A DNA stretch of 23,607 bases. Origin: CAZAKZ01 sp964485695. Lineage in GTDB: Bacteria > Planctomycetota > JAFGQW01. The position numbers and the translations under genes are program-made. The notes beneath the pieces were generated by a model that saw only the letters and a list, made by a program, of their open reading frames with translations, did not search any database and was not told the origin of the DNA. How positions within the stretch are numbered: the stretch's first letter is position 1; every line of letters begins with the position of its first letter. Below, in pieces: positions 14,825 to 20,528 of the stretch. The stretch covers positions 1 to 23,607 of the forward strand of contig CAZAKZ010000090.1 in the NCBI GenBank assembly GCA_964485695.1, read 5' to 3'.

Positions 14825-14830
14825 AGGGTA
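14825..14830 (-). promoter_or_regulatory. Possible -10 element for leaderless xseA transcript
   Basis: On the minus strand TACCCT ends exactly 7 bases before the chosen xseA ATG, the same spacing as at the methyltransferase gene, and no Shine-Dalgarno is present. Weak evidence on its own. Confidence 0.22.
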
Positions 14831-14901
14831 CACATCACGCCGGACCGGAAAAGAGGGTAGCGGTGATTTTCCCGACCCCCCGGCGCCGGCAGGCCGCCAG
14901 T

Positions 14902-14962
14902 ATTCATGCGCCCGAAATGAGCGTTGGCGCTCATAAAGTGCGGATGAAATCCGGCGCGGGAG
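14902..14962 (+). repeat. Second REP-like family, copy B
   Basis: Contains the perfect palindrome ATGAGCG-TTGG-CGCTCAT (14917-14934), followed by AAAGTGCGGATGAAATCCGG. It aligns over about 60 bases with the right arm of copy A, from TTCATG to the GGCGGGG tail. It lies in the 313-base gap between xseA and the Uma2 gene. Confidence 0.7.
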
Positions 14963-15034
14963 AATAATGTCGAGATTCTTCGAAACTCCCTTCCCTTCAG
15001 TGCGACATGGGGGGGCGACCTGGCCCTGCAGCCA

Positions 15035-15064
15035 CTGTTGTGGAAGGAAATCGCATTGTATACT
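15035..15064 (+). promoter_or_regulatory. Putative sigma-70-like promoter for the Uma2 gene
   Basis: CTGTTG (15035-15040) and TATACT (15059-15064) are separated by 18 bases, about 65 bases before the Uma2 start. Based only on similarity to the -35/-10 consensus. Confidence 0.3.
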
Positions 15065-15130
15065 CGGTACGTTGAGCGCCAGCGTGGAGAGCACGTCGGA
15101 ACGACCTCTGGAGGTTTGGCTTTGTACAGC

Positions 15131-15685
15131 ATGCATTACATACACCGTTTCACCATCGAGGACTTCCATCGCATGGCAGAGGCGGGCATCCTTTCGGAGA
15201 CCGATCGGGTGGAGCTCCTCCACGGTGAGATCGTGGAGATGACGCCGATCCACAGCCGTCATGCAGCCGGCGTGGATCGGCTGGCACGGCTCTTCTTTGA
15301 AACCGCCGGGAAGCGGGCGCACATCCGGATTCAGAATCCCATCCGGATACCGGACCATTCCGAACCCCAGCCGGACCTGGTCCTGGCCCGGCTCAGAGAC
15401 GACGACTATGCCGGGAGTCATCCCGGGCCGGGCGACGTTCTCCTGCTGGTGGAGGTGAGCGACACGACCGCCGGATACGATCGGGAAGTCAAGATCCCCC
15501 TGTATGCCGCGGCCGGGATCCCCGAGGTCTGGCTGGTGGACCTGCCGGGCCGTGCGGTCGAGGTCTATCAAGATCCAGCCGGTGACGTCTTCAAGACCCG
15601 GCACCGCAGGGGACCGGGGCAGCACCTGGACTGTTCCGGCCTGGCCGGGGTGCAGATCTCGGTAACCGACGTTCTGGCACCGTGA
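15131..15685 (+). CDS. Uma2 family (DUF820) PD-(D/E)XK endonuclease-like protein
   Basis: A 184-residue protein. The N-terminus RFTIEDFHRMAEAGIL and DRVELLHGEIVEM (E33) are the family hallmark. The PD-(D/E)XK core follows: EPQPDLVL (D82), LLLVEVSDTT (E108) and YDREVKIPLYAAAGIPEVWLVD (K121). Uma2 proteins are widespread, often multicopy, and of unclear biological role; nuclease function is inferred from the fold. The ATG at 15131 was chosen, but an in-frame TTG at 15122 is better spaced (7 nt) from GGAGG at 15110-15114, so the protein may be three residues longer. It is monocistronic, between copies B and C of the second REP family. Confidence 0.9.
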   Translation: MHYIHRFTIEDFHRMAEAGILSETDRVELLHGEIVEMTPIHSRHAAGVDRLARLFFETAGKRAHIRIQNPIRIPDHSEPQPDLVLARLRDDDYAGSHPGPGDVLLLVEVSDTTAGYDREVKIPLYAAAGIPEVWLVDLPGRAVEVYQDPAGDVFKTRHRRGPGQHLDCSGLAGVQISVTDVLAP

Positions 15686-15711
15686 ACCGAGAGCGGGGGG
15701 CTTGATGGACC

Positions 15712-15747
15712 GAGCTCATTCAGTGCGGATGAAACCGGGGGCGGGGA
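15712..15747 (+). repeat. Second REP-like family, copy C (partial)
   Basis: GAGCTCATTCAGTGCGGATG followed by AAACCGGGGGCGGGG matches the 3' half and tail of copies A and B; the hairpin half is truncated. It lies between the Uma2 and selenoprotein genes. Confidence 0.55.
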
Positions 15748-15891
15748 TTTCATCGGGGGTGAATGCACCAAAACGGCTTCCCCACGCCTCCGCTTTCGGA
15801 CCCACCTTGCACCTTCCCCCCCTCCGGGGTAAGTTGTGCTGCGCTGTCGAGGATGTGCTGGTACGCGGGTTCCGGAAACTGGACGAGTGCA

Positions 15892-17853
15892 ATGCATGGA
15901 CGTCTCCTCTCCCTGTTGCTCCTGCTGCTGACCTCACCGGCTCTCGCTCAGGACGAGATGCAGGCCATCTACAAGCTGTTCGCCGCGGGGCGGGTGAAGG
16001 AGTGCCGGATCCGGGCCGAGGCCTATCTGAAGGACCATCCCGATGATCCCGGCCCCCCCCACGTCCTGGGCCGGCTCTGGGTCCGGCAAGATGCCAGGAA
16101 GGCCGAGGCGTACCTGAAGAAGTGCCTGGAGCTGAGTCCGCGGCCGGCCTGGATGACGGCCTGGACCCACGTGGCCCTGGGCGAGGCGTACGCGAAGATG
16201 GGGAAGAAGCCGGAGGCTGTGGCGCACCTGAAGAAGGCGCTGGCCCTGAACGCCACCCGGAATGCCACCACCCAGGCCCGGCAACTGCTGGCCCGGCTGG
16301 AAAAGGGAAAGGCCCCGCCGCGACGCAGGCCCTCCGGGGCCGGGAAGCCCCTGCCGGACTTCACCCTCCGGGGCATCCACGGCGAGGTCTACACCCGCGA
16401 GGACTTCAAGGCCTGCACAGGGGTGTTCAAGTTCGGCCCCTCGTGGTGAGGCGGCTGCCAGCAGGACGCGGCTCGGTTCGAGTCGCTGCAAAAGACCTTC
16501 GCCCTCCGTGGCATCCTGTTCTGCACGGTGTTTTCCGGGGAAAGCCCGGCCATGGCCGCGGACTTCGAGCACCACTACCGCGCCGATTCCCTGGCCTTGC
16601 TGGACCCGTCGTACGAGGCCATGGCCGCCTTTGACGCCGGGAGCTGGCCCACGTACGTGGTGTTCAAAAACGGCCGCATCGTGGATCGGGCCGTGGGGCT
16701 CTACAACCACCTGGAACAGATCCGCACGGCCCTGGAAGCGGTGGCGCTCCCGGAGGGCAAGATCCCGACGGATCCAAAGGCCGCCGCGGGTCTCCGGGAG
16801 ACCGGGCCTCGCCTCGCCGTGGACGCCAAGGGAAAGCCATGGGTGGCGCTGGAGTCGAAGAATGCCAACCGGTGCGAGATCCGGCTGCGCAACCCCGACA
16901 GCAACCTCCGGGTCTCGCCCGAAGGTCAGTACGCGTTTGCCCCGGACGTGGCCGTGGCCCCCAACGGGGACGTATGGATCACATGGTGCGGACTGGCAAA
17001 CAAACACTACGACATCTTCGCCCGGCGTCTCCGGGGCAAGACGTTCTCCGAGGTGCACCGCGTGACCCGCTCCGACGACGACGCCATGCGCCCGGCCGCG
17101 GCCGTGGACGGCGAGGGCCGGTTGTGGATCACGTATTATAAGTGGAACAAAAAATTCACCGCCTCCCGCGACCGTGACGTGTTCGTCCGGTGGTACGACA
17201 ACAAGGCGTGGGGCCCGGAGATGCGGGTGAGCCCGGCGGCCCCGGCCGTGGACGACCACACCGACCCGGCCATCACGGCCGATGCCCGGGTGAAGGACCG
17301 GGTGTGGATCGCCTGGAGCTGGGACTACCACTCCAGCCTGAAGGAGAACACCCTCGAGGTGGACCAGCCCACGATCTTTGCCCGCGCCGTGGCGCCCGCG
17401 GGGCCGGTGGGCGAGGCCCACCTCCTCAGGGCGCCCGACATGGCGGACCACGCCATCTGCCTCCGGCCCGAGGTGGCCGCGGCTCCGGACGGCACGATCT
17501 GGTGCGTCCAGGACGCCTATGATGCCGGCGACCGGGCCGTGGTGGTGTCCGCGGGAGGCGAGAAAGGATTCACGTCCCGTCTGGCCCGGCCCGCCGAGGT
17601 CGGGGTGTTCTCGGCACCGTCTCTCGGGATAGCCGCCGACCACACCGGACTCCTGGCCTGGATCGAGGCGTCCGGCGCGCTCCGCACCCTCTCGTACACG
17701 GGCAAGGCGTGGAAGGAGACCCAGGGGCTCTCCGTGCCGGGGACCTGTGGTGCGCCGCGGGTGGCCGCCGATCCCCGGGGCGGCTTCTGGCTGGCCTACG
17801 AGGAATACGCCCGCCCCGAAATCCGCGTCCGTTTGAAGCGCATTGAACCCTGA
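15892..17853 (+). CDS. Probable selenoprotein: TPR, UxxC thioredoxin-fold and beta-propeller protein (TGA = Sec186)
   Basis: Read through the in-frame TGA at 16447-16449, this is a 653-residue exported protein. Residues 1-19 are a signal peptide (cleavage ALA|Q). About 22-125 are TPR-like helices (VALGEAYAKMGKKPEAVAHL). A proline-rich linker leads to a redoxin domain at about 150-280: LPDFTLRGIHGEVY, FKFGPSW-U-GGCQQD (Sec186, Cys189) and the cis-proline strand SWPTYVVFKNGRIVDRAVG (P253). Residues 300-653 carry propeller-like repeats such as FAPDVAVAPNGDVWITW and MRPAAAVDGEGRLWITY. The TGA falls exactly where the first Cys of CxxC is expected, the downstream frame is intact, and a SECIS-like hairpin follows. 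The protein is probably a periplasmic or surface thiol/selenol oxidoreductase. The alternative is a Cys-to-stop mutation or base error, which would leave two ORFs (to 16449, and from about 16528). The EamA gene follows after 29 bases. Confidence 0.82.
16468..16486 (+). promoter_or_regulatory. Bacterial SECIS-like stem-loop
   Basis: A 7-bp stem GCGGCTC / GAGTCGC (one G-U pair) closes a GGTTC loop at 16475-16479. An outer GCA/TGC pairing (16461-16463 with 16487-16489) leaves a 5' side bulge GGAC. The loop begins 25 bases after the TGA and has G in its first positions, which agrees with the known bacterial SECIS pattern recognised by SelB. Confidence 0.7.
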
Positions 17854-17882
17854 AGTGAGACCTCATCGGAGAACCCCCCACC

Positions 17883-18785
17883 ATGCTCTTTGCCGGTGAG
17901 CTCTCGGCCCTGCTCGCTTCCGTCCTCTGGTCCGCGGCCTCCATTCCGTTCACGGCCGTGTCCAAACGCGCCGGCGCCGTGGCCGTCAATGCCTTCAAGA
18001 CCACCCTGGGATCCGCGGTGCTCCTGGTGGTGGTGTGCGCCTGGTCCGGGCCGGCTTCCCTGCTCCAGGGCGATTTCCACACCTACCTCTACCTGGCCCT
18101 GAGCGGCTGGATCGGCCTCAGCGTCGCCGACTGCCTCCTGTTCCACAGCTACACCCTCATCGGTCCCCGCCTCACGTTTTTGATCTTCTCCACGAGCCCG
18201 TTCCTCACGGCGCTCCTGGCGTGGCCCCTGCTGGGCGAGACCCTGGGCTGGCGAGCGTTTGCGGGCATGGCCGTCACCCTGGGCGGCATCCTCCTGGTCA
18301 CCCTGGAGACCTCTCCCGAGGCGGACCGGCAAGAGCAGGGGCGCTATATCCGGGGATTGATCTTCGCCGGCCTGGCGGCGGCGGGCATGGCCCTGGCCTC
18401 GGTGCTCCTGAAGATCGCCATGCAGCCGGATACCCTGGAGATCCTCCCCGGCCACGCCTTCCGCATGACCATGGGCGCCCTGGGTCTCCTGGCCGGCGGC
18501 GCCCTGGCCGGATCGCTCCGGAAATGGGCGGGTCACTTCCGCCCTCCCCGGGCCTTTGCCACCGCGAGCCTCGGCACCCTCTTCGGCCCGGTGTTCGGGG
18601 TCTGGTTCTTCATCCTGGGCATCGCCCTGACCCGGGAGGCCGGCGTGGCCATGACCCTCTCGTCCCTGTCGCCGGTGGTGGTGATCCCGTTGACCTGGAT
18701 CTTCCACCACGACCGTCCCTCGTTCCGGGCAATCCTCGGAGCCGGCATCGCCGTGGCCGGCGTGGGCTTGATCTTCCTCAGATAA
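17883..18785 (+). CDS. EamA-family (DMT superfamily) transporter
   Basis: A 300-residue inner-membrane protein with about ten hydrophobic helices in two homologous halves, each an EamA domain. The first helix is LSALLASVLWSAASIPFTAVSKRAG. The second-half start LIFAGLAAAGMALASVLLKIAM repeats that pattern, and SVADCLLFHSYTLIG and GVAMTLSSLSPVVVIPLTWIF are typical family segments. Members export or import small metabolites such as amino acids or nucleosides; the substrate cannot be predicted. The start ATG 17883 lies 29 bases after the selenoprotein stop with a weak GGAG upstream, so the two may be cotranscribed. Its TAA stop is embedded in the A-tract of the terminator. Confidence 0.92.
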   Translation: MLFAGELSALLASVLWSAASIPFTAVSKRAGAVAVNAFKTTLGSAVLLVVVCAWSGPASLLQGDFHTYLYLALSGWIGLSVADCLLFHSYTLIGPRLTFLIFSTSPFLTALLAWPLLGETLGWRAFAGMAVTLGGILLVTLETSPEADRQEQGRYIRGLIFAGLAAAGMALASVLLKIAMQPDTLEILPGHAFRMTMGALGLLAGGALAGSLRKWAGHFRPPRAFATASLGTLFGPVFGVWFFILGIALTREAGVAMTLSSLSPVVVIPLTWIFHHDRPSFRAILGAGIAVAGVGLIFLR

Positions 18786-18817
18786 AAAAAACCAGCGCCC
18801 GAAGGCGCCGGTTTTTC
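18784..18817 (+). terminator. Intrinsic terminator after the transporter gene
   Basis: A-tract, then AAACC-a-GCGCC / GGCGC-c-GGTTT stem with CGAA loop, then TTTTTC. The A-tract and T-tract extend the stem, making a symmetrical terminator. The rest of 18818-19001 shows no gene or clear element. Confidence 0.9.
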
Positions 18818-19001
18818 TGTTCAGGGATTCCCACGATCCAGTGTCACCCTAGCTCGGCGGGTTGCTCGTAGCTCCCTTTCCGTAGGAATAGTATCGGTAT
18901 CGACCGGTCGAATACTGAGGCCTCGAAGACAAAAGAAAAACGAGTATCCGCGCTGCTTGCGGACCCGGAGATCCAGTCTGGAATCGGGCAAATATTTCCC
19001 T

Positions 19002-19841
19002 TCACGCTTCGGCAAAAAAGGCCTGGATCGCCTCGAGCGCCTCGGTTCTCCTTTCCAGGAGCACGTGGTGTCCCGCTCCTTTGAGAATCCGGAGCTCGGC
19101 CGCGGCCAGGGTCCCTGCCAGATCCCGGGCGGCCTTGAGCGGGGCCAGGGTGTCCAGGGCCCCGTGCAGGATCAAGATGGGCGTTTCGATAGGGTGGCGA
19201 GGTGGATCCAGAACCGCCTCTTCGAGAAGACGCAGCGTGTTCTCGAGGACGGAGACGGGCGGCAGGCTCAGGGCGTACGCCTGCACCATGGCCTCCACGC
19301 GGTCGGGATGCGCCGCCACAAAGGCGGGCGCCATTGCCTCGAGCACCATGCCGCGGGCAAACGCCCGCCCACCGGAGGCTGCGTAGGCCCGGAGGAGACG
19401 GTCGAGGCGACCGCGTGTTGCCGCGTCCATGCGGGCCGGAATCCCGGCCATTACCAGCCCGGGAATGCGGTCGGGAAGACGCCCGGCCAGCTCGAGGCCG
19501 GTCCAGCTGCCGAGGGAGGCCCCGAGGACGCGGATCTTCCGGATATCAAGGTGATCCACCAGGGCGATGAGGGGATCCACCAGCTGCTCCGGCCCTCGAT
19601 CCGCCTCCAGGTTCGGCCCCTTTCCCACCCCGGGCGGGTCCACCAGGATGAGGCGAAACCGACGTTTCAGGTCCGGTACCAGGGGCGACCACGCCGAATG
19701 ATCGGCGCCGAATCCGGGGAGAAGCAGGAGATCCGGACCCTCCCCCAGCGTCCCGTACCAGAATCCCGAGGGGGTACGGCCAACTTTGAGGTCCTTCAGG
19801 GAAGGAAAGGCGCGGGTGAAATTAATTTCTTTGGGATTCAC
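19002..19841 (-). CDS. Alpha/beta hydrolase fold protein
   Basis: A 279-residue cytoplasmic protein with no signal peptide. The oxyanion region is LLLLPGFGADHSAW. The nucleophile elbow is GASLGSW with Ser109. The acid is Asp230 in ILHGALDTLAP, and the base is His258 in GAGHHVLLER, so the triad is complete. The lid region (about 135-205) is helical. The overall layout is that of MenH, 3-oxoadipate enol-lactonase and related esterases, but nothing around it gives the substrate. The start is GTG at 19841 without a clear Shine-Dalgarno. It is divergent from the CBS-pair gene across a 58-base AT-rich region. Confidence 0.88.
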   Translation of the reverse strand: MNPKEINFTRAFPSLKDLKVGRTPSGFWYGTLGEGPDLLLLPGFGADHSAWSPLVPDLKRRFRLILVDPPGVGKGPNLEADRGPEQLVDPLIALVDHLDIRKIRVLGASLGSWTGLELAGRLPDRIPGLVMAGIPARMDAATRGRLDRLLRAYAASGGRAFARGMVLEAMAPAFVAAHPDRVEAMVQAYALSLPPVSVLENTLRLLEEAVLDPPRHPIETPILILHGALDTLAPLKAARDLAGTLAAAELRILKGAGHHVLLERRTEALEAIQAFFAEA

Positions 19842-19859
19842 AACTCAATTATTTATGAT
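19831..19859 (+). promoter_or_regulatory. Putative sigma-70-like promoter for the CBS-pair gene
   Basis: TTGGGA (19831-19836) and TATGAT (19854-19859) are 17 bases apart in an AT-rich divergent region, about 40 bases before the start codon. The -35 lies just within the start of the hydrolase gene. Confidence 0.38.
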
Positions 19860-19899
19860 AGGTACTCTGCTTCTTCTGAAGACATCACAAGATACAGAC

Positions 19900-20478
19900 A
19901 TGATGAACACGATTACGCTGACCGCCCGAGCCATCATGACCCCGGAGGTCATCACCGTCCAGGTGGATGATTCCATCCCGGATGCGGCCCAGCTGCTTCT
20001 GGACGCCCGCATTTCCGGAGCGCCCGTCATCGACCGCTGGGGCAATGCCGTGGGGGTGTTCAGCCTCAGCGACGCGGTGGATTTCAACAACAATACCAAC
20101 GGTTCAAGCGAAGATTCAAGCGAAGAAACAAGCAGAGATACAAATGGGGACAGTCCGACTTCGGAAGAGAAGGTGATCAAGAGCCCGGACGACGAGTCCT
20201 TCTACAATCCCGACCTGCCCCACGGCTGGCCGCCCTCGCCCCTCACCATGAAGGAGCCCCTCAAGGACAAGCAGGTGGGCGACATCATGACGCCTCGGGT
20301 CCACTCGGTACCCGACACCGCCCCGGTGTCCGAGGTGGCCGGGTACCTGCTGGATCGCGGCATCCACCGCATCCTGGTCCGGGATGCCGACAACAAGCTG
20401 GTCGGCATCATCACCTCCATGGACCTCCTGCGGGTACTGGCCGACGTCCTCGACGGAAAGTTCTCCTCTGAGGAATAG
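19900..20478 (+). CDS. CBS-domain pair protein
   Basis: A 192-residue soluble protein. The first CBS motif is at about residues 5-60 (ARAIMTPEVITVQVDDSIPDAAQLL, then ISGAPVIDRWGNAVGVFSLSDAV). The second is at about 130-187 (VGDIMTPRVHSVPDTAPVSEVAGYL, then GIHRILVRDADNKLVGIITSMDLL). CBS pairs bind adenosyl ligands such as AMP, ATP or AdoMet and act as energy or ionic sensors. Between the two is a hydrophilic Ser/Asn/Glu/Asp-rich stretch at residues about 63-93 (NNNTNGSSEDSSEETS) encoded by notably AT-rich codons. The frame is open upstream to 19786, but the ATG pair at 19900/19903 gives the normal CBS N-terminus. No effector domain is attached, so its target is unknown. Confidence 0.9.
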   Translation: MMNTITLTARAIMTPEVITVQVDDSIPDAAQLLLDARISGAPVIDRWGNAVGVFSLSDAVDFNNNTNGSSEDSSEETSRDTNGDSPTSEEKVIKSPDDESFYNPDLPHGWPPSPLTMKEPLKDKQVGDIMTPRVHSVPDTAPVSEVAGYLLDRGIHRILVRDADNKLVGIITSMDLLRVLADVLDGKFSSEE

Positions 20479-20528
20479 GGGAATAGAGGAATAATAGATA
20501 CTCATCCCTCCCCTGACGCACTCACCGA

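Noticed and set aside
16447..16449. Plain nonsense mutation splitting a pseudogene
   Set aside because: Possible, but the stop sits exactly at a catalytic Cys site, the remaining frame is intact with no other damage, and a SECIS-like hairpin follows.
18818..19001. tRNA or small RNA gene
   Set aside because: No cloverleaf, T-loop motif or convincing hairpin set could be found by eye.
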